Assembly: GCF_010500865.1 (NCBI RefSeq)
Contig: NZ_JAAAWN010000016.1
Location: 24,748-88,747, forward strand
DNA length: 64,000 bases
Direction: 5' to 3'
Source of the DNA: Alteromonas profundi
Lineage (GTDB): Bacteria > Pseudomonadota > Gammaproteobacteria > Enterobacterales > Alteromonadaceae
Positions 9,572 to 17,793 of the stretch are shown in pieces. A model generated the notes under the pieces. It saw nothing but the letters and a program-made list of their open reading frames with translations. It did no database searches and was not told where the DNA came from. Both the position numbers and the translations under genes were made by a program. Every line of letters starts with the position of its first letter. Positions within the stretch are counted from its first letter, which is position 1.

Positions 9572-10855
9572 TCACTGAGATAGGGATGTACCGGTCAGGC
9601 GTTGAATTTCAATATGCTGCAAATGCAGGCTTTCAAACGCTTCAAGCAACTGTGTTTGTGCGCTAAGTAATTCTCGGCGCACGCCGCTGTATTGGTTGTA
9701 ACTAAGTTGGCCTTTTTCAAAAGCATTATTTGCTTCAGATAAGGCAGTTTCCAACGTGGGCACAATGTCTGTTTGCACGGTGTGTATCACGTGCTGTGAA
9801 TGCGCCATTTCCTGTAGCAATACATAAAGTTGTGCGTCCAATGATTGCATCAACGCACTTTGTTCGCTGGCTAATACATCCTGCTCTGCTTGCAGAGCTG
9901 CAATCATCCCGGCATTGCGGTTGCCATCGCCCCACGGAATGGAAATCCCGGCAACCAAACCAAAATCATCGGTCGCTTCATAGCGGCGTAGTCCGGCTGT
10001 GAACTGCCATTGGGGTTTAGCTTCTATTCGTGCCAGTTCCATTTGCGACTGGGCGATACGCTGGTCGCTAACGAACTGTTGTAAGCGAGGATTTTGCTTG
10101 AGCAGGGCCAGTTGGTTTTCAACCGATGGAACAGCCGGTACGCTGAGCAAATTGCCGTTCAGATGATAGTTCTGAGCAGGTTTACCCCACAGAGAGGCCA
10201 GTTGATACTGACTGGCCTTGAGTTCATGTTCTACGTCTTCTACGGCCAATTCCCGGCGTATCAGCTCTGCTTTTGCCAGTTGTACCTCAACACTTGAGCT
10301 CTTACCTGCTTTCACTCGCTTAGCTATCGCTTCTACCACTTCTTCTGCCTGAGTTGCGGCCATCTGATTTAGCTTAAGACGCTCTTGCTTAACCAGAATG
10401 TCGATATAGTGCTTGGCCACCAATGCAGACAAATCGAGTGCTTTAATCTGCTTTTCAAGTACCAGTTTTGTGGCTTCGCTTTTTGCGGCATTCACCCTGC
10501 TATCGATTTGTTCCTGCTGTAACAACCACGAATACGTCAGTGTTGATTGCGTGCTTTTTAGCGCACTATGTTCACCCGTACCCATCGCATCTTCAATCAT
10601 CAGCCCAATTTGGGGACGTTCACCGACACCAGCTTGTTGAATACGCCCCTGCCAAACCTGCTCCTGTGACAGTAAAGCCTTCAATTCTGGGTGATAATTT
10701 AAGGTCATCATCACGGCTTCAGGTAGGCTGATAACCTGAGAAGTTTCCTCTGATGCGGCTGTCGCTGATAAGAGTAAACCAACTCCGGCAAGTACAGCAG
10801 AAAACCGATAGCCAATCGGTTTTTTAGTCTTGCGTTTACAAAGAATTTCTTTCAT
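9572..10855 (-). CDS. czcC: TolC-family outer-membrane factor (CzcC-like)
   Basis: A 427-residue outer-membrane factor with two OEP repeats. A basic signal peptide region leads into VISLPEAVMMTLNYHPELKALLSQ, and the second repeat opens near SVENQLALLKQNPRLQQF. The C-terminus (LLSAQTQLLEAFESLHLQHIEIQRLTG) matches CzcC/CusC proteins. It provides the trimeric channel of the tripartite pump. The unusually long, Lys-rich N-region is encoded by a base-paired hairpin (see 10801-10825). The gene follows the M56 gene after 13 bases. Confidence 0.9.
   Translation of the reverse strand: MKEILCKRKTKKPIGYRFSAVLAGVGLLLSATAASEETSQVISLPEAVMMTLNYHPELKALLSQEQVWQGRIQQAGVGERPQIGLMIEDAMGTGEHSALKSTQSTLTYSWLLQQEQIDSRVNAAKSEATKLVLEKQIKALDLSALVAKHYIDILVKQERLKLNQMAATQAEEVVEAIAKRVKAGKSSSVEVQLAKAELIRRELAVEDVEHELKASQYQLASLWGKPAQNYHLNGNLLSVPAVPSVENQLALLKQNPRLQQFVSDQRIAQSQMELARIEAKPQWQFTAGLRRYEATDDFGLVAGISIPWGDGNRNAGMIAALQAEQDVLASEQSALMQSLDAQLYVLLQEMAHSQHVIHTVQTDIVPTLETALSEANNAFEKGQLSYNQYSGVRRELLSAQTQLLEAFESLHLQHIEIQRLTGTSLSQ
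10801..10825. promoter_or_regulatory. Hairpin inside the first codons of czcC, copy of the one at 12287-12317
   Basis: CCGAT (10805-10809) and ATCGG (10815-10819) flank a 5-base loop, with an A-run and a T-run outside. Apart from one loop base it is the same as the hairpin upstream of blaI at 12287-12317. It falls 30-55 bases into the czcC reading frame. It could act as an attenuator or affect czcC translation; no function is proven. Confidence 0.4.
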
Positions 10856-10868
10856 TCCCAGTCCTTAC

Positions 10869-11864
10869 TTAATGGGTGAAAAAGGTTTCGATAATGTGGT
10901 GGAGACTATCAACCGTAGAAGCGGTTAACAGAGGCGCAGAAGCAAACAATATGATTGCAAAGCCCATTGCTAGTCGGGACGAAGACATCACCGGGCTAAT
11001 AAGGCTTTGCACGCGCACACTGGTTTGATCATTACCGAAATAGCTCGTTTGCAAGCCATCGCAGCCCATGTTGTTGTGCATGGAGTCTACACTTCGCTGC
11101 ATGCGTGCGACATTAATCAAGGTTTGAGCAACATCTAAGTTGTCATATTCCTTGGTCACCGCACTATCTGCCATCTGCTCGGTCAATAAAGTAAATTGCT
11201 TGATAAGTTCACGCGTCGCAGTAATAGGGAAAAAAGCCGCAAATGTCGCAAAGACAACTTTGAATAAAGGATCGCGCGATTCAACATGCGCTATTTCATG
11301 GCGGACGATGATATCCAACTCCTGCTCATTAACCCGTTCTTTGAGCGCGGTTGTAACATAGATTTTCGGAGACAGCAGCCCTGTGGTAAAGGCTGCCGGT
11401 ATTGGCAGCGGTAACGAATAATACCCCTGCTTACCGTTGATATGCTGTAATTTGATATCAGATAAGCCAATCAAATCTGCCATCGATGATGCTTGCTTTC
11501 TACGAATATAAACGGTTCTTGTCACTGACCAGAGCAAATATGCAGAGGCCGATAACAAGGTAACAGCATGCCAACTGGTGAAACTAAAAATATCGACGTG
11601 GTGCCAGTGCGCAAAGTCGTTTAGCAAAGCCGCGGGGAATATGTCTTGCTGCCTCGGCCAGAAAAATCCTACGCAACTGATTGCGATCCACCACGGCGCA
11701 GTCACTAATGACCACAAGATGACTTTGCGAATCCCAAAGGTGAATTGTGCTATTCGGTGAAGAGTGAATGGTGAAATAACGGCAATGAAAACCACACTGA
11801 TAGCAAATACCAGCACAGCAATGCTCAGTAAATTCAGTGTTATTGCCATATTTCCCACCAACAT
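10869..11864 (-). CDS. M56-family (BlaR1/MecR1-like) membrane protease sensor
   Basis: The 331-residue product has several N-terminal transmembrane helices and the zinc metalloprotease motif HEIAH (near residue 187, in IIVRHEIAHVESRDPLFK). That motif is diagnostic of the BlaR1/MecR1 peptidase domain. It lacks the large C-terminal penicillin-binding sensor domain of true BlaR1 and ends shortly after a final hydrophobic helix, so it probably senses a different signal. It lies 5 bases downstream of the BlaI-like repressor gene. By analogy it would trigger cleavage of that repressor. An alternative start (MAITLNLL) lies five codons downstream behind GGTGGGA. Confidence 0.85.
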   Translation of the reverse strand: MLVGNMAITLNLLSIAVLVFAISVVFIAVISPFTLHRIAQFTFGIRKVILWSLVTAPWWIAISCVGFFWPRQQDIFPAALLNDFAHWHHVDIFSFTSWHAVTLLSASAYLLWSVTRTVYIRRKQASSMADLIGLSDIKLQHINGKQGYYSLPLPIPAAFTTGLLSPKIYVTTALKERVNEQELDIIVRHEIAHVESRDPLFKVVFATFAAFFPITATRELIKQFTLLTEQMADSAVTKEYDNLDVAQTLINVARMQRSVDSMHNNMGCDGLQTSYFGNDQTSVRVQSLISPVMSSSRLAMGFAIILFASAPLLTASTVDSLHHIIETFFTH

Positions 11865-11869
11865 GTTCG

Positions 11870-12250
11870 TTAGTTCCCTTTGCGCAACTTGCGTTGTTGT
11901 TCTATCAACTGTTCCAGCTTATCAAGTTGGGCATCATCCAGATTGGCAGAAGCTGAGCTGAATGCTGCAATCAAGCTATGCTCACCGTCTTCAACAAAAT
12001 CGCTGGTCACGTTGGTGATAAGCGTCGCTATCAATGCTTCCCTGTCTACTTTTGCTCGGTAACAATAGGCGTGCCCCTGTTTGGTTCGGCTCAACAAACC
12101 TTTTTTAAACAAGCGATCCAAGGTGCTCTGAATGGTATTGAGTGAATTCCCACGAGACTGCCCAAGCACGGCATGTACTTGTTTCGCGTCAGCTTCAGAC
12201 GCATTCCACAGATACTGCAAAACCTGTTTTTCTAATTCACCTAACTGCAT
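11870..12250 (-). CDS. BlaI/MecI/CopY-family transcriptional repressor
   Basis: A 126-residue winged-helix repressor beginning MQLGELEKQVLQYLW, the usual opening of BlaI-type proteins (the open frame extends 19 codons further upstream but without a ribosome-binding site). The DNA-binding helices lie within residues 1-75 (SLNTIQSTLDRLFKKGLLSR) and a dimerisation and cleavage region follows. A perfect inverted repeat overlapping the start codon is a likely operator. As first gene of the operon it probably represses itself, the M56 sensor and the efflux genes. Control of a czc-type pump by a protease-sensed repressor differs from the two-component CzcRS arrangement. Confidence 0.88.
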   Translation of the reverse strand: MQLGELEKQVLQYLWNASEADAKQVHAVLGQSRGNSLNTIQSTLDRLFKKGLLSRTKQGHAYCYRAKVDREALIATLITNVTSDFVEDGEHSLIAAFSSASANLDDAQLDKLEQLIEQQRKLRKGN

Positions 12251-12280
12251 AACACTATTCTCTTCCAATAATAGTGTTAT
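12249..12280. promoter_or_regulatory. Candidate BlaI-type operator upstream of the efflux operon
   Basis: ATAACACTATT (12249-12259) and AATAGTGTTAT (12270-12280) form a perfect 11-bp inverted repeat around a 10-base spacer. It overlaps the ribosome-binding site and start codon of the repressor gene, the position expected for an autoregulatory operator. A possible minus-strand -10 box (TATAAC) lies in the upstream arm. Confidence 0.6.
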
Positions 12281-12286
12281 AGTTAC

Positions 12287-12317
12287 AAAAAAAAAACCGA
12301 TAGGCAATCGGTTTTTT
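12287..12317. terminator. Bidirectional hairpin between blaI-like gene and DUF3147 gene
   Basis: CCGAT (12297-12301) and ATCGG (12307-12311) flank a 5-base loop, with ten A on one side and six T on the other, so it reads as an intrinsic terminator on either strand. It lies only 14 bases before the plus-strand gene at 12332, so it may act as an attenuator there. Confidence 0.6.
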
Positions 12318-12331
12318 GAGGTGGAGGTAAT

Positions 12332-12685
12332 ATGGGTTGGTTAATTACAAAGTATTTAGTGACTGCGGCAGTCGTCGTCGCTGCTTCTGAAGTTGCAAAG
12401 CGCAGTGATAAGCTAGGCGCACTTATTGTGGCACTCCCGATGGTAACCATTCTAGCCATGATCTGGCTGTACGTTGAAAAGCAACCGATGGAAAAGATAG
12501 CCAACCATGCTTGGTATACTTTCTGGTACGTTGTACCTACATTACCAATGTTTCTGATCTTTCCATCACTTCTTCATCGCTTTGGCTTTTGGCCGGCATT
12601 AGCGATGAGTGCTGGGATAACAGTGGTGTGTTTTGGGGTATTTGCACTTGTTCTCAAGCTAATTGGAATCAATCTGATATCTTAA
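12332..12685 (+). CDS. DUF3147 family small membrane protein
   Basis: A 117-residue hydrophobic protein with about four transmembrane helices. The motif VAASEVAKRSDKLGALIVALPMVTILAMIW matches the DUF3147 family, whose function is unknown. GGAGG lies 8 bases before the ATG. The gene is divergent from the metal-efflux operon and shares its upstream region, including the hairpin, so it may respond to the same regulator; that is inference. Confidence 0.8.
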   Translation: MGWLITKYLVTAAVVVAASEVAKRSDKLGALIVALPMVTILAMIWLYVEKQPMEKIANHAWYTFWYVVPTLPMFLIFPSLLHRFGFWPALAMSAGITVVCFGVFALVLKLIGINLIS

Positions 12686-12944
12686 CTTACTAAATAGATT
12701 GGCATTTTCTTAACATTTTTGAATGTCCGATTTTGACACAAATCGGTGGTTCGACATCTCGACATTGACCGTCTGCTATTTGTCTGAAGCGGACCAGCGC
12801 ATTGGTTGTGGTCAATGTCCGCTTTACTCATAGCCGATCTCTGTCCCCCAGAGTGCAAACTTCTACTTCACGTAAACAACAGCCCTTCGTAATTGATACC
12901 TTTCTATTATCTAAAATGTCAGAACAAGTTGAGACTCACCAAAT

Positions 12945-13664
12945 TTAGCTTTTGAAAACTTCTTTTAAAATAAAAACATGACCAATAGACATTAGCTTTC
13001 TATCCTCAACTTTTACATCAATGTCACCATTATAACGAATAAAGTGCGGCTTATATCTGACCTGTACTATCATTGAATTTCGGAAACCATCACGAATTGA
13101 TTCTACTTTTTTCAAAAATAGACTGTCTCGATCTTCTACCCTATTCTTATCGCATGTCACATTGATTGCGACCATTGGTATAAGCTTGTTATTCGCACGA
13201 ATATTACTAATTGTATCTTTTGGTGAATTGAATAGCAGTGTCTCCATATCTATATCGAGAAGCTGATCCGTTGCTTTGTTTAACGCCTTTTAAATTCTAT
13301 TGTTGTTGTTGTTGTTGGTTGCGCTGGTTCTTACAGCTTTGCATTCAATAAAAGTGGCGTGTCTCTTACTGAATAGACCTATATCAATGCGCCCCTTTGA
13401 TTCATTTTTATTTCGTGTAGCGGTCAGCTCCGATACTGGATAAAAGACCGCCTTGTCATTTCTCTGTAGATTGTAGGCAGATTGCATAATGAGCGGTGTC
13501 AGCGATATTTCCTTAGCGGCTGTAGGCAGGCACAGTACTGGCACAATGGGCACGCTGTTTCTATATTCGACAATCTGGTTACAGACTTCGTCCATTAGCC
13601 CTCTAAGCGACACCAATATGTTGTAGGGCGCAAAAATTTTCCATGTGTTATCTTCAATCAACAT
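12945..13664 (-). pseudogene. PD-(D/E)XK-like protein gene interrupted by an in-frame TAA
   Basis: Two minus-strand frames, 13664-13290 and 13247-12945, are in the same phase and separated only by a TAA at 13290-13292 and 14 open codons. Without the stop they form one protein of about 239 residues. The first part contains GRIDIGLF followed by FIECKA, a spacing and residue pattern (D ... ExK) like a PD-(D/E)XK nuclease core. The stop follows a run of AAC codons encoding six Asn, a microsatellite prone to slippage. The start overlaps the upstream gene by 11 bases. It is either a recent pseudogene or two separately translated pieces; the family is not otherwise recognised. Confidence 0.6.
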
Positions 13665-14277
13665 TATTACTCCTTGCTATTAATTTCACTACGCTGTTAT
13701 ATAAGTCTGACTGGTTGAGCGCTTCTTGGCGGGGATTGCCGGTACGCTTTTTTGTTTGCTTTGCAGCTCTCCAGCCTTCGTTGAACGCCAGCGCGATCAT
13801 TAACGATAAGCGCTCTCTGTCGTAGTTTTTCAGTCTTTTGGTAAAGCTGTCGAGCATCAATTCGGTGCTATCAAAGTTTCCTTCGCCTAACCGCTGCTTA
13901 GCCAGGTCCACATCGTGTTCATACTCGCGATAGTCCGGTGACAATAAAAAGTCTATCGCCTCTTCCAATGTGTCGGCGCCCACCTGCGCTTTAAACTTAT
14001 CAAGCATATTAAGAGAATGTGATTTTAATTGAAGGTTTTTTATTCCTCTTTTTTCTCTGTGTTTGTGCGCTCTAAATCTATTTTGAAGCTTTTTAATGGC
14101 ATCTTGAGTAATTATTTTTCTAAGGCAATCATAAGTCTTTTTAGGCTCTAAAAAATTAATATCTTCATCGCTTATAATTTCTTTTTCGCCACTTATAAAA
14201 TCGTCGCTTTTTAAAGATGAAATGAATTTATCAAAATTATTTTCTATATATTCCTGCCAAACCGTATCGTTGCTCAC
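13654..14277 (-). CDS. Hypothetical protein, partner of the nuclease-like gene
   Basis: A 207-residue, mostly helical, charged protein with no signal peptide or membrane segment. A basic stretch (QNRFRAHKHREKRGIKNLQLKS near residue 90) could contact nucleic acid. It overlaps the downstream nuclease-like frame by 11 bases, so the two are probably cotranslated. It is divergent from the tyrosine recombinase gene and reads away from the two palindromes in the shared upstream region. I do not recognise the family. Confidence 0.65.
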   Translation of the reverse strand: MSNDTVWQEYIENNFDKFISSLKSDDFISGEKEIISDEDINFLEPKKTYDCLRKIITQDAIKKLQNRFRAHKHREKRGIKNLQLKSHSLNMLDKFKAQVGADTLEEAIDFLLSPDYREYEHDVDLAKQRLGEGNFDSTELMLDSFTKRLKNYDRERLSLMIALAFNEGWRAAKQTKKRTGNPRQEALNQSDLYNSVVKLIARSNNVD

Positions 14278-14294
14278 TACCCTGCCCTGCGTTT

Positions 14295-14310
14295 GCGTTA
14301 CTTATAACGC
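14295..14310. promoter_or_regulatory. Palindrome GCGTTA-N4-TAACGC, copy 1
   Basis: GCGTTA (14295-14300) and TAACGC (14305-14310) are perfect inverted arms around CTTA. It lies 18 bases upstream of the minus-strand gene start. An identical palindrome lies 62 bp away, so the two would sit on nearly the same face of the helix. Candidate operator or recombinase-binding site. Confidence 0.55.
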
Positions 14311-14355
14311 TTTTATATCACGACTGTAGCTACCCTACTATTGTTATTTTGTGCA

Positions 14356-14373
14356 AGCGTTATATGTAACGCT
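14356..14373. promoter_or_regulatory. Palindrome AGCGTTA-N4-TAACGCT, copy 2
   Basis: AGCGTTA (14356-14362) and TAACGCT (14367-14373) are perfect 7-bp inverted arms around TATG. It lies about 65 bases upstream of the recombinase gene and repeats the arms of copy 1 exactly. Confidence 0.55.
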
Positions 14374-14438
14374 TTATTTACTCTCTTTGCTGTGCTATTT
14401 TATTATTATAGATAATTACAGTTATATCGATTAATAGC

Positions 14439-15410
14439 ATGGCAAATGAAATCGCGTTAGCGCAAAGCGACTTTTCGCTGAATGAAGAACATCGAACGCT
14501 GGTGGTTCAAAATTTAACTGAGCTAAGAGACTCAGTGTGGGAAACGATGTCGCTGAATACGCGTAAGGCTTATCAGTCTGATTTCAATCAATACCTTAAG
14601 TTTTGTCGGGCACATGCATTGCCGGCACTGGCAAGTGATTGGAAAATTACTAAGACTGCATGCCAGGCGTTCTTCGATGAACTTATGGCGTCTGAGCTTA
14701 AACATCACACCATCAAACGAAAGCTCGCGTCGGTGCGCTTTTTCATTGGCGTAAGCGAGTTACCCGACCCATGGAAGCACTCCAAGCTTTTCAGTCGTTA
14801 TGTGAATGGGAGGCTTAAAGAAAAACCAGCGGCGCAAAAGCAAGCAAAGCCATTAAAGTTAAATGATGTGCGTGTAGCAAATCGTGTGTTAAATGTAGAC
14901 TCGTTATTGGGTTTACGCGATGCGGTGCTGGTCAATGTCGCACTCGATACACTTTTTCGCGCATCCAACATTCTGGCCATTGAAGTCAATCATATCGACT
15001 GGCAAGCTAAGACAGTATTTGCCCCGCGTTCCAAAACGGATCAATCGGGTGAAGGCCACTACGGGTATTTGTCTGACGAAACTGCAGAGTTACTGACAAA
15101 GTGGCTCGATAACGCAAAAATTACTGATGGTTATATATTTCGCAAGCTCTCCCCTAAACAAACTGTTCAGAAAGAGCCTATGCAATACCAGGCACTACTG
15201 AAGAGGTATGAGGCTATAGGTATGGCCATCAACACCGATGGTAAATTTACCTGCCACAGCACGCGCACCGGTGGTGTTCTCACGCTCATGGAGGCTGACG
15301 TTCCTATGGCAGAAATTGTGCTTTCGGGGAACTGGAAAAGCGAAGCCATGGCTATACGCTACGCTCAACAATATCAAGCTGGTAAAACGGGTATGGCCAA
15401 AGTTAGGTGA
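14439..15410 (+). CDS. Cre-like tyrosine recombinase
   Basis: A 323-residue site-specific recombinase with an N-terminal core-binding domain (about residues 25-120, MSLNTRKAYQSDFNQYLKFCR) and a C-terminal catalytic domain. Visible catalytic residues are the first Arg in DTLFRASN, His273 and Arg276 in CHSTRTG, Trp299 in GNWKS and the nucleophile Tyr308 in MAIRYAQQY. The layout, including AGKTGMAKVR at the C-terminus, resembles phage P1 Cre and its plasmid relatives, which resolve replicon multimers. That role would fit a large plasmid, but an integrase role is also possible. The paired palindromes upstream are candidate binding sites. Confidence 0.85.
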   Translation: MANEIALAQSDFSLNEEHRTLVVQNLTELRDSVWETMSLNTRKAYQSDFNQYLKFCRAHALPALASDWKITKTACQAFFDELMASELKHHTIKRKLASVRFFIGVSELPDPWKHSKLFSRYVNGRLKEKPAAQKQAKPLKLNDVRVANRVLNVDSLLGLRDAVLVNVALDTLFRASNILAIEVNHIDWQAKTVFAPRSKTDQSGEGHYGYLSDETAELLTKWLDNAKITDGYIFRKLSPKQTVQKEPMQYQALLKRYEAIGMAINTDGKFTCHSTRTGGVLTLMEADVPMAEIVLSGNWKSEAMAIRYAQQYQAGKTGMAKVR

Positions 15411-15500
15411 GCGAGCAGTTTGCCGATTATTAATAGTAGGTTGATAATGAGTCAGGCTACTTTAAAATCAAATTTCACTTTACTATTTTAGGAATTATAA

Positions 15501-16091
15501 ATGATAAAAAGGATTATTTTCTCAACCCTCCCTGTGGTTTCAATCTCATTATTCGGTTGTGGTGCGACTCTGCCCGGCTATAATTCTGGACTATCCTACG
15601 AAGATGTTGCGGCGAAGAGGACACCACTTTTTGAACGTGTAGAAGGCTGGTCTCTTCAACCAGAGTGCACTAATCTTATTGGCCATTTAATGTACGACTA
15701 CCGCCATGTCTACAGTGAAGAGAACAGTATCCTTGTCGCTCCATTGCTGAAGTATACAGATTATGACGTTAGAGGTAACCATGGCACTATGACCTATAGG
15801 CGTGGTAAGAATGCTGTTTACAGTTATACATTTTATAAAGACATTAACAGCAACCTTTTAATCGAAGATAATAGTTATAAAGAAAACGATAGTACAAAGA
15901 ACCCTAAGAATGCTTATTGCGCCTTTTGCACCGATGACGGGTTTACGGATTTTGCGCTAAAAACGCATACTTTTATCGCCGCAGAAATTAAAAAGCACAA
16001 CAAAAACAAAACCTGCGATGATTTCCAAGAGTTTTTAGGGAATGAAGAGAAAAATTACACTTCTGAGTTCTATGAAATCAGCTCGAAGTAA
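15501..16091 (+). CDS. Hypothetical lipoprotein
   Basis: A 196-residue protein with a lipoprotein signal peptide ending LFGC (Cys20). The mature part is rich in Tyr and has a CAFC motif near residue 140 and a further Cys near the C-terminus, so disulfides are likely. AGGA precedes the ATG. No family is recognised. It stands alone between the recombinase gene and the ORF disrupted by the chromate transposon. Confidence 0.65.
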   Translation: MIKRIIFSTLPVVSISLFGCGATLPGYNSGLSYEDVAAKRTPLFERVEGWSLQPECTNLIGHLMYDYRHVYSEENSILVAPLLKYTDYDVRGNHGTMTYRRGKNAVYSYTFYKDINSNLLIEDNSYKENDSTKNPKNAYCAFCTDDGFTDFALKTHTFIAAEIKKHNKNKTCDDFQEFLGNEEKNYTSEFYEISSK

Positions 16092-16370
16092 TTCTTTATG
16101 TATTCACAACATCTAACTGTGTAAATAAAGCCCAAAGTCGAAATAAATTGATGCGGAGTCTTGGAAGACTACTTAGGTTTGAAGTACACTTGAGGTGGCT
16201 TCAACCCTTGAGGTTGATGATACAAAAAGGAGGGCCATATTTTGACCAAATTTTTGAATTACTCTCGGCATCCAGAATAGGGGACAGAGAGCCATGGCCG
16301 GAGGGAAAGCTCCCCTTGTTCAGCTTGGATGCTCACAGCATGAAATACCCTACCGGCCACCTCTTCACAG

Positions 16371-16452
16371 TTAAATTATCTTGTTTTTTTTAAGAAATTC
16401 CATCACAGCCTCTTGTGTACCAAATGCACCTAACAGCATCCTTCTAGCATGT
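16371..16452 (-). pseudogene. 3' half of a small ORF split by the chromate transposon
   Basis: Joined to 25442-25518 with the transposon and one copy of ATCTT removed, this restores a 52-codon ORF with no internal stop. The joined frame ends at TAA at 16371-16373. The C-terminal part reads HARRMLLGAFGTQEAVMEFL. The product would be a small helical protein of unknown family. The restored frame independently supports the mapped insertion point, in codon 26. Confidence 0.65.
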
Positions 16453-16457
16453 ATCTT

Positions 16458-16532
16458 GGACCAGCGGGGGCATTTGAACGAAAACCTACGGTTTTGAATC
16501 CTGTGGCACCCTCGAAACCGTAGGTTTCCGTC
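16458..16532 (+). repeat. Left terminal inverted repeat of the chromate transposon
   Basis: The 75 bases match the complement of 25367-25441 with eight mismatches. Inside the arm an AACCTACGGTTT motif and its complement AAACCGTAGGTT form a second, internal inverted repeat. The arm is longer than the roughly 38-bp repeats typical of Tn3-superfamily elements. Confidence 0.9.
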
Positions 16533-16616
16533 AGATAGCCGCTAACCCGGCATTTGCCCTTAAAACTTGGTCATCTTTGGAACATTACCGAATATTCAAT
16601 GCTGTGACAGCCTTTT

Positions 16617-17666
16617 TCATAGCGAACCCTGGAGTTGTTTGAATTGTCCTAGGATCATCGCCTTTTCCTGAAGAATTACCTTGTTCTCATCGGTCAGATA
16701 CGTCACTTTATCCTGGATGGTTTTCAACTCGGTTTTGGTGGCCTTCAAAGCTTGGGATAACACGGCCAATTCCTTATCGACATCTGCTTTCTGAGCAGTG
16801 AGAGCTGCTATTTTTTCTGCCAATTGCTCATTTTTATGCTGGTATTCCTGGTTCTTCGTCATGGCGTCTTCAAGGTTGCGCTTCAGGTTCTGGGTCTCAT
16901 CTACCTTTCCGTTCAAATCCCTGTTTAGCGTCGCATTGGTCTGTTCAAGTTTATCGGCATTGCTTTGTAACTGCGCATTGGCATCAAATAACTCGGACGC
17001 TCTTGACTCAGCCTGGTCGAACCGGTGTTGCAGTTCCTGCATCTGGTCTTTCAACCCCTGGGTATCGATCCGGAACTGTTCGCGTTCTTGCTGACGGTCT
17101 TCGGCAGTGCGCTGCTGATAATGTTCAAAATGATCGCGGATGTCCTTATTTTCCTGCTTAAGTTCCGCAATACTTTCCTTTAATTCAGCGGTTCGCACAA
17201 TGGCTTCGTCTCGTTGGGCCTCGGCTTTGACCAGGCTGATACGCACATCTTCCAGAGACTTGTCTAACGCGCTTTTTTCTTTGTTCTGCCGTTCAATCTG
17301 GCTCTCAAGATCCTGTTGTCGGGCAGTAAGTTGCGCGATGGTGTTTTTGGAATCGGCCAATTCTTTGCGGAGTTCTTTATTTGACGCCTCAAATTCCTGA
17401 CGGGTCTCCTCAATACGGTGGTCGGCCATCTGCTGTACCCGCTCGTGGAGTGATTTCACTACCTCCACCAGGTCGTTCGGGAGTCCACCGATATCGGCTG
17501 CCTCTCCGTTGTCTGATCGCCAACGCTTGAGCAGCGGCGCGATGGTGCTTTTGCTGCCGGTGCCCATATGTTCCCGCACTCGATCCACCGTAGGCTCCTG
17601 GCCTTGGGTTTTGATGGCTTCGGCGGCTTTGGCGACATCGTGGAAAGTGACTCCGGCGCGTGCCAT
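16617..17666 (-). CDS. tnpT: TnpT-like cointegrate resolution protein (KfrA N-terminal domain, coiled coil)
   Basis: I start it at ATG 17666 (MARAGVTFHDVAKAAEAI), which has GAGGA upstream; the frame extends 68 codons further without support. This gives 349 residues. Residues 1-about 120 match the KfrA-type DNA-binding domain (PTVDRVREHMGTGSKSTIAPLLKRWR). The remainder is an almost continuous coiled coil rich in Gln, Glu, Lys and Arg. In Tn4651, TnpT binds the resolution site and assists the tyrosine recombinase TnpS. The gene is divergent from tnpS across a 207-bp region, the expected arrangement. It ends 84 bases inside the left inverted repeat. Confidence 0.88.
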   Translation of the reverse strand: MARAGVTFHDVAKAAEAIKTQGQEPTVDRVREHMGTGSKSTIAPLLKRWRSDNGEAADIGGLPNDLVEVVKSLHERVQQMADHRIEETRQEFEASNKELRKELADSKNTIAQLTARQQDLESQIERQNKEKSALDKSLEDVRISLVKAEAQRDEAIVRTAELKESIAELKQENKDIRDHFEHYQQRTAEDRQQEREQFRIDTQGLKDQMQELQHRFDQAESRASELFDANAQLQSNADKLEQTNATLNRDLNGKVDETQNLKRNLEDAMTKNQEYQHKNEQLAEKIAALTAQKADVDKELAVLSQALKATKTELKTIQDKVTYLTDENKVILQEKAMILGQFKQLQGSL

Positions 17667-17763
17667 AGGGAGATTTCCTCTCAAACTATTTAGTAACGTA
17701 TTATGTAACACGTAATATAACATTATATTTATGCTTATCAAAGTTTCTTGAGTTTCAATTTTT

Positions 17764-17793
17764 AACCTTCGATAATCAAGGTTATCGTTGGCT
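17764..17793. other. Candidate core recombination (rst-like) site between tnpT and tnpS
   Basis: Two 12-base arms, 17764-17775 and 17782-17793, are inverted relative to each other with nine of twelve positions matching (CGATAA/TTATCG perfect next to the spacer), around a 6-base spacer. That geometry fits a tyrosine-recombinase crossover site. In Tn4651 the resolution site lies between tnpS and tnpT. A further TAACGTA/TAACACGTA repeat at about 17690-17712 may be an accessory TnpT site. Confidence 0.5.

Noticed and set aside
16148..16393. 81-residue plus-strand ORF left of the transposon
   Set aside because: It lacks a ribosome-binding site and lies opposite the disrupted 52-codon ORF, which is better supported by the restored frame.
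16453..16475. Transposon end placed at the poly-G start (16466) as in other Tn4651 relatives
   Set aside because: No target duplication exists there; moving the end to GGACC gives identical ATCTT on both sides and restores an ORF.
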